From contig JANPYM010000011.1 in assembly GCA_025890175.1 (NCBI GenBank), forward strand, positions 972,299 through 1,036,298: a DNA stretch of 64,000 nt, in the 5' to 3' direction. Position numbers and translations under genes: made by a program. This DNA is from Ciborinia camelliae. Taxonomy: Eukaryota; Ascomycota; Leotiomycetes; Helotiales; Sclerotiniaceae. Shown here one piece after another: positions 47,301-59,140 of the stretch (positions are counted from its first letter, which is position 1; each line of letters starts with the position of its first letter). Under the pieces are notes generated by a model. It ran no database searches. It was not told the DNA's origin and saw nothing but the letters and a program-made list of their open reading frames with translations.

Positions 47301-47325
47301 CGCTAAGGTTTTGAAAACCTTAGCG
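47301..47325. repeat. 25-bp perfect palindrome followed by T-run
   Basis: cgctaaggtttt-g-aaaaccttagcg, 12-bp arms and a one-base centre, followed by tctttttcg. It could form a hairpin or bind a dimeric factor; origin unknown. Confidence 0.9.
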
Positions 47326-47493
47326 TCTTTTTCGTAAAAGATTTCCAAAACGGTATAAATCTGCCATTTACTCCGCAACCAAGCATCCAGTAATGAAATT
47401 CCTCATATCAATCGACTTCGCAAAAATTCGCTGATTTCAGAACTGTCGGAAAATTTGAGTTAGACCATCTTTCAATTTTTCTGTTTTTCACAT

Positions 47494-47512
47494 AGATATG
47501 CAACAAAACTTT
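47494..47512 (+). repeat. Dispersed repeat core AGATATGCAACAAAACTTT, isolated copy
   Basis: Identical to the core at 56559-56577. A gatttcagaactgt segment about 50 bp upstream also recurs between the 56.8 and 57.0 kb copies. Confidence 0.8.
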
Positions 47513-47855
47513 CTGAATTATTTGATGTGAAGCTAGTGTCATCCCGGCATTATCCCGATGTTATCGCGACCTTATCCGACAGCCTTGTTCTGAAAAAACA
47601 TGAAAGTAAATAAAACCATTTTCAAAACGCCCTAGGCTCAGGACCAACAATTCCTCGTTCAAAATTCTCGGGATAGTTTTTGAGAGATCCTGAAGTTTCG
47701 CTGATTTCAATTCTGCAAAGAAAATTGTACTTTTCCCAAAAGCCCTATAATTGTTATTGTCTACAGATGTGTGTATAGGTAGTTTTGGTTACTTCCAAAA
47801 TCACTCATACATTCATCCAATTGAGCAAACCACTGACCTGCATAGACGATCATGA

Positions 47856-49019
47856 ATGGCAATCACCATCCCCAGCACACTCAAAGCTGCGGCACTCAAA
47901 CAAATCGCCCTCAAATGCGGCATATCAACCTCTGGCACCAAAGCTATCCTCATCCAACGCCTGCAAGATGAGCTCCCGCATATTACCTCCCCAGATAGGA
48001 CCGTATCATCCTCATCCGCCAAACCCGAACCTCTCCGAATTCTAAGCATTGACATGGGCATCCGTAATTTCTCATACTGTCTCCTCGAAATACCTGCTCC
48101 AAAACATCCCCACAAATCAAAAACAACATCCCTCGACCTCGAACGACCTCCCAAAACAAAACGACCTCGAAAGAAACTAAATCCCATAGTTCCCAGCCTC
48201 CAATCCTGGAACAAGCTCTCTCTCCTCCCTCAATCCGGCTCTTCCTCTCCTTCTGCCTCTGATCTCGAGACAGAAACTAAAGACAAAACCCGCAACGACT
48301 TCACTCCCGCCATTCTCAGTTCCGCGGCCTACAAACTCCTCCGCCATACGCTCCTTCCCCTCTCCCCAACACATGTCCTAATTGAACGACAGCGATTTCG
48401 CTCGATGGGTTCTAAACATATTCTCGAATGGACGATTAGGGTAAATATGTTGGAGAGTATGTTATGGGCTACATTGAAAACATTCTCCGAGGAAGGGATA
48501 TGGGGAGGAGAAGTGATAGAGATTGCTCCGAGAAAGGTGGGTAGTTTTTGGGTAGAGGAGGGTGGATTAGGGAATGAGGATGGAGAGGGAGAGAAGTTCA
48601 AGAAGGTTCGGAATACGAAAGGGGTGAAGGCAAGGAACAAGGGCGCGAAGATTGATTTAGTGCGGGGGTGGCTGGAAGTTGAGGAAAAGGTGGAGGGTCA
48701 GACCAATCACAAAGAGATGGTGCTTATAGGAAGTCAACAAGTCAGAGACATAAAAGAGAGATATATGGAAAAATGGGATAGGAAAGTTGGGAGAGCGAAA
48801 GGATGCAAGGTTAAAAGCAAATCCTCGAGCACAACTTTGAACAAATCAAAAAAGAAAGAGAAAGAGAAAGAGAAAGAAATTATAAAAGAGAAAGAAGAAG
48901 ACGTGGGTAAACTAGACGATCTAGCAGATTGTTTACTACAGGGAATGGCATGGCTCAAATGGCAGGAAAATAGAAAAAGGGCGTTGGAGAAGGGTGTGGA
49001 GGCTTTGCTTGATAATTGA
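47856..49019 (+). CDS. CCE1: Mitochondrial Holliday-junction resolvase (CCE1/Ydc2 family)
   Basis: RNase-H-fold endonuclease that resolves four-way junctions in mitochondrial DNA. Single exon, 387 residues. An N-terminal SAP-like helix pair (LKAAALKQIALKCGISTSGT, then KAILIQRLQDEL) precedes the nuclease. The catalytic acids fit Asp66 in LRILSIDMGIRNFSYC, Glu177 in HVLIERQRFRSMGS, and the Asp354/355/358 group in KLDDLADCLLQGMAWLKWQ. A low-complexity Lys/Glu run just before the last motif (about 325-350) and a Ser/Lys-rich insert (about 85-130) make it longer than the yeast Ydc2 core. An out-of-frame ATG lies four bases before the chosen one; the SAP start supports 47856. Confidence 0.93.
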   Translation: MAITIPSTLKAAALKQIALKCGISTSGTKAILIQRLQDELPHITSPDRTVSSSSAKPEPLRILSIDMGIRNFSYCLLEIPAPKHPHKSKTTSLDLERPPKTKRPRKKLNPIVPSLQSWNKLSLLPQSGSSSPSASDLETETKDKTRNDFTPAILSSAAYKLLRHTLLPLSPTHVLIERQRFRSMGSKHILEWTIRVNMLESMLWATLKTFSEEGIWGGEVIEIAPRKVGSFWVEEGGLGNEDGEGEKFKKVRNTKGVKARNKGAKIDLVRGWLEVEEKVEGQTNHKEMVLIGSQQVRDIKERYMEKWDRKVGRAKGCKVKSKSSSTTLNKSKKKEKEKEKEIIKEKEEDVGKLDDLADCLLQGMAWLKWQENRKRALEKGVEALLDN

Positions 49020-49090
49020 ACGATTGCCAGTACTTGATACCCGACATCGAATACGGAGTAAGATGCCTTCGATACCTAGAGCATCTCATA

Positions 49091-49158
49091 CTAGAATTAG
49101 AATTAGAACCAAAACTAGAACTAGAACTCGAACTCGAACTCGAACTACTGTAGAACTC
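49091..49158 (+). repeat. Hexamer array GAACTA/GAACTC
   Basis: About eleven imperfect six-base units (aattag, aactag, aactcg) directly after the resolvase gene. Confidence 0.8.
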
Positions 49159-49647
49159 AACCCCGAACTACGGGTCTACTCATTCGAGAAGGAGTAGAGC
49201 CACAGGAAGGAAGAACACAGATCCGAGATGATGATGATCATAAGTCATTACATGAAAGTTATGAGACATAGCTCAGAGCCGATCCTCCCTTCCGCACACC
49301 TCCGCCTCCACCCAGCCTCACCAACCAATCCCAACCTCGAGAAGCGTAGAACCTTGGAAGCTGGAGAATCTCATCAACCCCATCCCATCTTCCCATCTTC
49401 CTCCCTAACAAATCCAGCCCCACCTATCAACCCCCCAGACACGCAACATAATCTCCAATCTCCAATCTCCCTCCACTCCATCTTCTTTCCTTTCCTTTTT
49501 CCTTTCCTTTCCTTTCAAAGAAGTACAATGGGGTTCCCATCTCATCTCATCTCATCCCACCCCACCTCGTCTCATGTTCTTTTTTGAGTTTAGCGAGCGG
49601 ACGGGCGCACACCCCCTAAATCCCAAGCCTTATCTAGTCCTGTCATT

Positions 49648-49677
49648 CTCGGTACCGGTACCGGTACCAGTACCGAG
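49648..49677. repeat. 30-bp near-perfect palindrome of GGTACC units
   Basis: ctcggtaccggtaccg and its mirror arm, one mismatched pair, three GGTACC sites in a row. Confidence 0.85.
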
Positions 49678-50094
49678 CTAAAATCAAGGGGCTAGCCGAT
49701 CAAACATCATAGGAGATGAAATAAGCCTATATCGCAAAAGGCTAGGTATACGATGTTGAGCAAGGAAGGCTATATAAATAGAGGTTAAAATATAGCACAG
49801 TATGGTGTAGAATCGAGGACCCTTTGCATGTACACTATCTCCATTTCGATTTCGCATACGAGTAATTTGGGCGCGATCTAGATAGGTATCTATAGTATCT
49901 ATCCTAACTACCCTTAAATTTAAAAACTCAATCAGAAGAGGTATGGTATACGCCGTCTCGCCTGCAAATGCTCATCAATCCTTCGCCTGCTCGCTGAGCC
50001 CAAAACGCCACGCCAGTTTTCAACCCAAACCCAGGGACTTACATATCTTATCCCAATTCTCCAAAATTAGAACCCTTACCACCCGTCTCTCTCT

Positions 50095-52754
50095 TTACCA
50101 ACCATCCCCCCAATCAGCATCCTCGTCTGTAGCTTTAGGCGCTGTATCGATTTTCTTAGCCACAACTGGTTTTGTCGCCGCCGCAGGAGTTTTCTTCGCT
50201 CCTAACGAACTAGCTGTATTAGTTCTCCCAGAAGAAATAGGTTTTCCATTTGTTTTCGCCGCCGGTTTTGCCAAGCCTTTGGGTAGTGACTTTTGGGATG
50301 GTTTCTTTTGTTGGGCTGCTAACCAGCCTGCGAAGTCTGGTTCGCCGTTGTCGTCGAAGGGATTGACAGTGGAGGTGGGGGTGATAGCGGTAGCTTTAGC
50401 GGTCGATTCGCTGGGCGCGTCGAAGAAGGAATCTTCTTCCATGTCACCCCATGCGTCTGTATCATCTTCTCCTGCATTCGCGTCTTCAAAATAAGAGTGA
50501 CCCGCAGAAGATGTATTGGTTGAGGTGACAGCTGGTGAAGTTACTGCTTGGCGATGTAGGGCCGACGCAGATTGAGTTGAACGACGAGGTTCGTTTTCTT
50601 GTCGTGCTGATGTAGGACGCAAATCTGGGGTCGTGGCAGCACTTGATGGTTCAATTTCACCAGGAGCTGCAGCTATCTTATTGGTAAATGAAGAAATAGC
50701 CCACCCTGTCCATGATGAACCTGAATCACTAGGTTGTGGCGTACTCATTCGGGGTGTAGATGATGAGGCAGCTTCACCTGTGGTTGGTGGTGGTAAAATA
50801 GTATCAGGCATTGCAGCAGCAGACTTGCGAATGCGTTGCAGGTAAACATCCATTGTCTTATTTGTCTGATCTCGGATGAGCTTTTCCTTGTCAATGAGAC
50901 AAGGACATAACGCTGGTAATATCCGATTAGCGCAATCATCATCGTTGAAGGAGTCGGATGTAACAGATAATGCTAGTAAAGCTGCATTTCTAGCATGAAC
51001 AAATGGATCGCGAAGTGACCGTGTGAATGCCGCTATTAAGACTTTCGATTTAGTGCTAACTCCTAGGTTCTTGGCTATCTTCCCCAAACAAATTGTCGTG
51101 TTTGTTCGAATGCCCGGTTGCTCATCATTCGAGGTTTTGGCCAGATACTTCAACAGTTCTCCATTGATTGTCCGATCTGATAATTTCCCAATGATAGTCA
51201 AGACGGCTTTAACTGTCTGCTCTCGAACTACCGGTGCAACATCCGTGAAGCCAGTAACCTGCATCAGTTAGCATATCGAAACCCCAAAAGTTCAGTTGTC
51301 CTTACCATTTGAGGGAATATTTTATCATTGACAATTTTTTGTGGTAGACGATCGATCATAAGAGGGAGATTGTCTAGAAGACACACCCGAATAGCTCTGT
51401 CGGGACTGCCAAATAGTCGTACAACAACAGGCGTGACTTTTGCTTCAAAATCATCATCTGCAAGCTTCGTACTAATCTTCATAACAACACTGAAGACCTT
51501 CGGTCCACCGCCTCCAAATTCGACAGATTTTAGTAATTCGGGGAGAATCTTCATCTTGAAATAATCCTCTGGAAAGTCATTTGATAACTCATCAAGATCA
51601 CTTCATAGGTTAGCTTATATACGGTAGACTTCTGACGGGAGAATTACTTCAAAAACTCTTCACGTTCAGTTTCAGTTTTCATCCCAAGATTATCTACCCC
51701 TTCGGTAAGCTTGATTAGGGGGGTCTCGAAGAATCCTCCACTTCGATGACCTTGCTCAAGAAAATGACCAACACTAAGCCGAGCTTTAGGGTTGCTATTA
51801 ACCAGACGTCTATAACTTGACTGCATGGCGGGAGGTATGTTCTTTGTCTGTCCGGCTTGCTCGCTTCCTGTGAAGTCTCCATTGAAAACCTCAAAAATTA
51901 AAGTTCCATAATTATAAGCGTCGGTCGCATATATCGGGTGTTTCTTGATGGATTCCCAACCAGAATTTACCAATTCTGGAGGGGTATATCGTCTGGAATC
52001 AGGTACAAGACTACCATAGTTCTGCATAATTTAGCATCTGATATTTTGTATGCCAGGGGAAAATAATCCTCACGTAAATAATCGCCTCGGTGTCGTTCAT
52101 ATTGCTTAATACTTCAAACCCCCCAACTTTCCATTCTCCGCTTTCACTCGTATAAATTGATCCTACTCGCAACATCCCGTGGACGGATGAAGCCTCATCA
52201 TTAATAAATTTGATCGTTTGCTATGTAACTCATTAGACTCGCCACATCGAAGATAACTTTTCTCCAACGTACTGCTATGCTAAATAATCCCCATTTCAGT
52301 GTCTCCGGGCTCATGCTCTTTCTCTTAATGTGCCATCTCAAAGGAACCACTCTTTCTGTGGCAATATAAATATATGTATCGGTCTATTCCAATATCATGA
52401 ATCAGATATGCGATATGATTCGAGTCTCAACAATTCATACCTCAACTGTGTCCAGCACTTTGATTACCCCAGGATGTCGTAATGTTCGAAGCTTCTTAAC
52501 AGCATTTTTGGCTAAAGGCAATCGAGATTTATTCGCGGAAACATCGAAGGAGAATATACTGCAACTAGAGCCATCTTCCTACCATATTGTTAGTTACCTA
52601 TTCTCTATCAAAGTCATCTCTTTTTGCATACTCTTTTGGTGCCATTGTATAACTTCCATATTGATTGCTCTATATCAACCTGGTCTCCGAATGTATAGGG
52701 AAAAGGAGGGCCCTTTGATATCGCAGAAGCGACTGCAGACTTCAAGAAATCCAT
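50095..52754 (-). CDS. CEX1: SCY1-like pseudokinase (SCYL1 / yeast Cex1 family)
   Basis: Seven exons: 52754-52632, 52578-52441, 52383-52273, 52220-52074, 52021-51648, 51600-51306 and 51258-50095. All introns are 47-57 nt and frame-preserving; total 783 residues. The start MDFLKSAVASAISKGPPFPY and FGDQVDIEQSIWKLYNGTKR are typical of the family. The kinase fold is degenerate: no HRD or DFG motif, and KVGGFEVLSNMNDTEAIIY stands at the DFG position. HEAT-type helices follow (FPQM/VTGFTDVAPVVREQTVKA, TNTTICLGKIAKNL, RNAALLALSVT). The tail is disordered and ends DADWGDGW. Relatives act in COPI traffic and in nuclear export of tRNA. It is divergent from the PHD-finger gene. Confidence 0.93.
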
Positions 52755-53132
52755 GAACAATTATTAGCAATGAAATGAAGGGTAAGAATACAATGTTATG
52801 TTTTGTGAAAGAGAAGTAGACAACTTTGCCTACCTATCAATTCAATGATTGACTCCCGCTATACCTAGTGTAGCTGTACTGAGCGGTGTGTCAAGGCAAT
52901 TGGTAGAGGCAGCGGCCGCAAAAGCCCGTGCACCCGTGATTTACTCCTCCTCCACAGGCGCGTCTTGTATTGATGATATTGCACAAACTTCTGCATGTAA
53001 ACTACATCTCAACACATTCCATCATAACCGGTATTTCGGTCTTTGTGAACAACTACACTAATGAGAAAAATCACTCGAGAATGTATGACTAGAAATATTC
53101 TAGTCATATTTTGAATCATTTCTACGGAAAAT
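52755..53132. promoter_or_regulatory. Divergent promoter region, SCY1-like / PHD-finger genes
   Basis: 378 bp between the two start codons as modelled. A short plus-strand frame here lacks an ATG and is not supported. Confidence 0.45.
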
Positions 53133-55897
53133 ATGGATTCCTATGGGAAGCAGGGAGCTCCAGCTAGACCAGCAACTAATCTCGACAACAATATCAGATC
53201 ACAATCATTTTCAACTATAAAAAGCAATAGCAGCGTATGTAAAACTCTCTGTTTTATCTTCATCACGTGTCAATGATGACTATCTGGTAAAAGGTCTGAG
53301 TGCTCAAAAAGCTTCTTCTGGTTCTACTTGGGTTGTACTTTTTCCTTGCTATGGCCGATGATGCTACCTTTGCATTTGTCAACCCCTCGCGGCATCCTCC
53401 ATTTCAGGCAAGACTGTTTTAGCTCAAGACAGTCAGTTCCAACAGTGAAAATTGGAGGACATATCGATGTCTTTTGACACTATTGCTATACGGAGTTAGA
53501 CATCACCTTGCTCCAGGATGTATGACCAAAGGCTGCGATAGAAAGTGGGACCAAAACTGCTGCAAGGGGGACATGATTATCTGTAGAAGTCAGTTGAGGC
53601 GTGCAATGGTATTTTATAGCCCATTTCAAAACCGCTCAAGCAAGCCATATGACGACTATATATAAACTGAAAAGACCTGAGACACATTCAAATTATCTTC
53701 TCTAATCTTGTGGACCATCACAAGCGAAAAGAGTTTGCTAACTTCTTGCTAGTTGCAACCTCAACCTGAAGACAAGTTTGACGAGTCAAGTTCAAATTCC
53801 TCACTCTCAACTAACGGCAAGTTGACAACATGCTTGAAATGTAAAAGAGAAGCAGGTATAGCCACATCCGACCCTTTGTATCATTGTTCAAAATGCTCTG
53901 CACGATGGCATCGTGGTTGTCACAATCCACATCCGCCAATTGAAGCTGAATCATCGTATGTTGTTTTCCCCCAGTGCTGATCGGCAACAGCTAAATGTGA
54001 ACAGAAGTTATTGGCGTTGCGCTCGTTGTGTTAGGCAATACGGTCTATCGTCTAAAGAGCCTCCACCAGAAAAGGAATCGTCGAGCAGCATTTGTGAAAT
54101 ACCTGGTTGCAACAAGCCAAGCTATAATAGCATGTGGAGTAACATCAAACTGGATAGAATTTTGTGTAAACATCATGAGATGACGGAGAAAAACGAGAAG
54201 TCAAGACTTGCTTCCAAAGCTCAGATATCTGCCTTGTCAAGACCATCATCGAAACCCATCAAGAAATCAAAACTTTACTCTGTTAAGTACGACGAGGATA
54301 TGCAGGGAATGAAGCGTAAACCGGGTAGAAAGCCTGGAGTTACGAAGAAATTACAAATGCCTTCAGAAACCCGCCCCATTTTCCAGCCAGTTTTCGATAC
54401 CAAACCAGCTGCGAGGACTTCGGGAATATCAAAATTGGAGAACATGATACCTGAACGAGGAGCGAGATACCCTCGCACTGATAACTCAGTTCACGTTGCT
54501 AAATCCACGAGCATCATACAACCGCAGTTTAGAAAAAGCAGTCCCTCGAATACGAAAGATGCGTCGAGCGTGTAAGTGTAGTTCCATCTCTATCGAGTGA
54601 ATATTCCTAATTCAACCTTTTTAGACCTAAGATCCAGAATCGAACCATACCCTCCCCGTCACCAGAGTATGAGCCTCCATCACCAACCAAGGTTGACAAT
54701 AATGCCAACGTTTGGAAATCTGACGTTGAACAAGACGACAGTCCTGGCTCTCAGATTAAAGACGAGCTCAGAGCTATGCAAGAAAGTGCAAAAAAGGTGG
54801 TGACTGAGTCTGCGGATGCACTTGTTCAAGGATCCTCACCTCCATCCCTTCCACCTTCGCATTCTAAAAAGATGTCTGAGCCAATGTTCTCCTTTGCGGG
54901 TAATAAGAAGCCTAATGTCAAAACTCCCCTTCTTAGCCCCGAAAAAGCTGTCGAGGAGGCATCCTCCACAGTCTCTTCCACACTTCCATCTTCAGCTGTC
55001 CCTATGACTACGAAGGTCTCAAAACCGCTAGTACCAAATTTCGTTCTTAGCAACACAGAAAAGGATGTGCTCTCTCCTAATCCTGAAAATGGAAACCACG
55101 ACGCACCACGTCTAGCTAAGAAACGAAAAATTAGTTCACTGCAGAACCAGGAAGTTGACAAGGCTTCTACAAAAGAAACATGCTTTAAACAATTAACTCG
55201 GCCAAATCCCAACAATGCTATGAATGAATCTACAATATCTCTACCTTCTCAGGAAAGGCCTTTCGAGTTGAAACATACATCTCTGCAGTTGCAACAAGAG
55301 GATTCGAACCAAAAGGACCCGAACCAAAATGACCCAAATCAAAAAGAGTCGAAGCACACTGCGCCATTGTATGGTAACTACAAACCCAACACTATTGAGT
55401 ATAGACGCCAATTACGCTCCAAGACATACGATCCCAGTGTTCTCGATCACTTCCTTGGTGTACAAATAGAGTCGCAAGCTCGGGCCGAGTTTGAAAGAGA
55501 ACAGAACAGAATGCCCCAACTAGATATCGCTGTCAAAAATCAAATTTGGGGCCACATCGATCCTCGAATAGTCTGGCCCAAGGAACAATCTGAAAGTTGG
55601 TACGAAGCTAAACGCAAGGAGATTGATGCACGTGGTGGGAAGAAGGCCAATTTTGGGAAATTGCTTACGGCGCAAGTGAGGAAGGAGAGAAGTGATAGGG
55701 GTTGGCATCCAAATCAGAATAAAGACTTTGTTCCAAAGGAGGAGAGGAATGGCGGGTCAATTTTCGTGGCAGATGACGGTAACTCGGGCGAAGTCGAACT
55801 GGTGATCAGAGGTGGAAAGTTGGGAGTTATGGTGCCGGTGGTGGGTAAGGATGGAAAGGTCAAGGCGGAGAAGAAGTTCCTTCCGGGTGATAAGTGA
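53133..55897 (+). CDS. PHD-finger protein
   Basis: Modelled as four exons: 53133-53234, 53753-53955, 54005-54571 and 54625-55897 (714 residues). The last three are well supported. A C4HC3 PHD finger is rebuilt across intron 53956-54004: CLKC, HCSKC, RWHRGC, then SYWRCARC. PHD fingers read histone H3 tails, so a nuclear chromatin role is likely. A second Cys/His set follows (CEIPGCNK ... CKHHE). The middle is disordered and basic (GMKRKPGRKPG, an AT-hook-like motif), with a DPNQN-type repeat. The C-terminal folded part contains PNTIEYRRQLRSKTYDPSVL and NQIWGHIDPRIVWPKEQSES. Exon 1 is linked by an unusually long 518-nt intron in matching phase and is the doubtful part. I know no named orthologue. 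Confidence 0.8.
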
Positions 55898-58462
55898 ACA
55901 GTGACTGGGGGTATGGGCTAAGGGTTTCTTGGGGCGTTTGATCGGATTTTGGGAAGGATAATCTATGATACCCCCTGTGTGTAATAGCGAGGTTTATCTG
56001 AAACATTGTTTATCTACAAAACCATATGATGCTAACATGGTAAAAGGCTTTATGTTAGAGTGGGAAAGTTTTTAAGCATGACGAAGCTTTCTTTGGCACT
56101 ACCTATATGCAAGAAGGTATGGGAACGAACATGCAGTTTGTTAGTTAAGCTTGACCCTTCTGTTGCTTTGAGTGCAGAACATTGATGTTTGTACAAAACC
56201 AGGTCCAGTCAGTATCGCTTTTTGCAGCCGTTCTACTTCCATATCATATCTCTGCCATATCTGCCACCCAATATCATGACTGAATCAACGTGATCTCTCC
56301 ATATTCTACATCTTGATCAAGGTGGGCTGCCTAAGAAGATACTGTACTCGAACATTACCCCAGTAGCTGCAAAGCAAGCATGCAAGTAGGTAGGTAGGTA
56401 AGTGTTTGTAAGGTAGGCCACCTGCAAATGTACAACAAAATAAAATTGTTAGGTTCAGCCTTTGTTTCTGAGTTCTTCACTTGGTATTCACTCCCCATCT
56501 GGAAAAAGTGAATACCATGCATACATCACCTCAGCCAAAAAGTATCCCGAACTTCTTCAGATATGCAACAAAACTTTTTCCAGGTTTGAGATATTGCTGA
56601 GGGGGAGAGATAATTGGTCGCTCAAACAAAGCTTCTAATTCCGTGTATGCAAGCTCTGAAATTTTGGGTATCAATGGTATCTAGAAGATATTAGGATTCT
56701 AAATCTGTCTTCAGACTCGAATTTGAGCAAAGTTTGGAGGTGAGTACCTATCTAATCTTTTGGTTTAAAACTTATAAATCTAATCTTATCAGACAACACA
56801 GACATGCAACAAAACTTGTGGTGCTCAAGGAAGAGAAATGATTGGTCGACTTTTCTAACTTTCTTGCTTTGGGTCAGAAACTCTTGAAAGTTTGAGGGTG
56901 GTATCTTGAATTTATCAGGATTTCAGAACTGCTTTTAGATTTGAATTTCAGTGGAAGGTGATGGATATTTAGCCACAAACTCATTAAATGATGTCCGAGT
57001 TTCCTAGATATGCAACGAAACTTTGGAGATGTGAAAGGGCGGGAAATTATTGGCCAGGATGGTGATGGGATGAGAATATGGGATGGGATGGCTAGGTGCC
57101 ATTGCTGCTGGTATGTTGACTACAAGTGAATATTGTATAGGTAGGAAATCAGCGCAGATCATTCGGGCCATTTGTATGTGGAATGATAGGAATCAGATTG
57201 TTGTATGAATAAATAGGCATGGTGCTGTATTCTAGAAGACAACTGGTGAGTTGAGGTCAATATTCAATGACCATACTGAATATCTCGAGACTACATTTGG
57301 GCATGTATAGATTGGAGATTCCACCTGTATGGCCATCATCATGTTTCTGTGATTTCTCACCGGGAAGTTGGCAGCTAAGATTTACAAACAGAATTGGAAA
57401 TGTCATTGATGTAAAGGATCAAAATATTGTACTCTGAAACTTCGACATCATGCTTAACTTATGTATATTCTGTGCAGCAGAATCAGTGCTGCCGTATGGC
57501 TATGGGGTTCATAAACTAGAACGGTGACTGGAAGAACAATGAATGTCAAATGGAACGTGATTCGCGAGTAAAAGCCAATGAAGATGAATATATTACAGCG
57601 ATGACAACAATAACTTTATACTTAAAACACGGATCACTCCACACCTGGGCAAACTTAACATTCATGCGCGCTACTAACCAAGGAGATATCCAATCATCAC
57701 CCCCCAGGTACACCTACCTACCTATCTACAAATACCTCAAAACCGCACCTCCCAACAACAAACACAACAGGCATTCAACTTAGGTCAGTTGGACGGGACA
57801 AATTGTGTTTAAGAGGTGGAAATTGAAAAGTGGTCGACGACATAATACGAGTAATAAAATCCCATTCGGGATTTTCCCTAGCCCGTCGCGGGCTAGGTTT
57901 TTGCTGATTTGGTCTTTGGGGAGGGGAGGGTTTTTTTTTCTTTTCTTTTGGAGAAGGATAAAGTAATAAAGTTGGTGGAGTGGGTGTGGATGTGAATGTG
58001 GATGATTGGGTTAATTAGGTTAATTGGGTTAGATGAATGAAGAGGGAACGTGAAGGGTTGTTGGAGTGAAGGGGGTGAGGTGAGGTTGGCATATATTCTC
58101 CTTGGTTCATATCCATGAGATTTGATACATTGCACTTCAACTCTACAGATCCATTGCAATTCCAATCAATATTCTAGAATCTTCACCTTGAACATCCCCG
58201 GTTATGTATTTTCGAAATGGATAGACATTCAACTCTTACACGTTCCCTCATCATCATGTTTTTGTCTGTGATGATGATGCATATATGCACTATCTATTCA
58301 CTTCGGATCACCAGATGTAAAACATAGAGAAGTCATCCCAATGTCAGAACTACCTAGGTAATCAGTCACTCACTAGATCCTGTCGATACAATTCAGGAGG
58401 TCATAATGTTATTGATGTGGGATCTCAATGAACTTTGCTAATTCCTCACTGTTCCTGACCAT
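55898..58462. other. Long intergenic region with degenerate tandem repeat
   Basis: About 2.6 kb. It contains three copies of the AGATATGCAACAAAACTTT repeat (56.5-57.0 kb), a GGTA run near 56388-56400 and a TTTTTTTTTC run near 57930. Frames at 57550-57783 and 57893-58165 have no supporting features. Confidence 0.6.
56559..57024 (+). repeat. Three degenerate copies of a 200-240-bp repeat with core AGATATGCAACAAAACTTT
   Basis: Cores at 56559, 56800 and 57006. Each is followed about 30-50 bp later by attggtcg or attggcca, and the first two by similar gatt/ttcaga...ttgaattt segments. Internal identity is only partial, so the family is old. Confidence 0.7.
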
Positions 58463-59140
58463 TCATTCCTTGCCATCAGATCCCATCGATAACCACAGCA
58501 TGGCAAAAAAGTGACTCAGATCCTGAACGTCCTTATCGCAACCAATTTCAGTCATCGCCTGATTATTTCGTATCATTACTAGCCAATTCTCCAAACAATT
58601 CCGTTGTTGGTTTGTGGTGCGATGCTGCAATGAATGACCGCATCGGAAATCACCAACAATTTTCTCCACTAAATTGAGACAGTCAAGTCAGCTTTCTCTG
58701 CCGTTGCATTGTGATTATAGAAAGTTAGATAGTCAGATAAGAAAATGAAAGCATGGTATCAAAATGGATAGTGAAAAGGAGAGGGAAGATAAAGCGCAGC
58801 GACTTACGGTCGCAGTGAAGTTTTGCTGCGTAATGAGAATCTGCTGCTCATTTACGGGCCATGAATCGCTAGTAAGCCCATGCCAGGTAACTCTCAAACC
58901 CTCGATATCATCACCTTCCCGAAGACCAGCTCCTAGAGGAATATTTACGCGATCATGAGCAATTCCATTTTGCTCAATATCAGAGAAGTAGTCCCAGATG
59001 GTCCTGTAAACGGTTCTGAGATCTGCGCTGGCCTGGAATTGGATAGGGATGGGAATTGAACTGGTTTCTTGACCGTTTTCCGAGCGAATCAACTTGACAA
59101 AAATGAAGCTATCGTTGGTGGTGCCGTCACTGTTGCTCAT
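58463..59140 (-). CDS. Small protein of unknown function (two-exon model)
   Basis: Exon 1 (59140-58808) encodes 111 residues and looks real: FIFVKLIRSENGQETSSIPI, then VYRTIWDYFSDIEQNGI and VNIPLGAGLREGDDIEGLRV, ending at a GTAAGT donor. I do not recognise the fold. It looks like a beta-rich globular domain with no signal peptide. A downstream minus-strand frame (58663-58463, KIVGDFRCGHSLQHRT ... VQDLSHFFAMLW) joins in phase only if the splice uses GGAG rather than the TTTAG five bases earlier. The TTTAG choice would end after about 30 more residues. The 3' part is therefore uncertain. It lies in tandem with the RecQ gene. Confidence 0.5.

Larger units (their letters stand above)
49020..50094. 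other. Convergent intergenic region with simple repeats
   Basis: About 1.1 kb with a hexamer array and a GGTACC palindrome (listed) and pyrimidine-rich stretches near 49480-49510. No gene is supported. Confidence 0.6.

Noticed and set aside
57893..58165. 90-codon minus-strand frame
   Set aside because: Low-complexity (His/Ile/Asn repeats) derived from GTGGATG and TTAATTGGG runs; no support.
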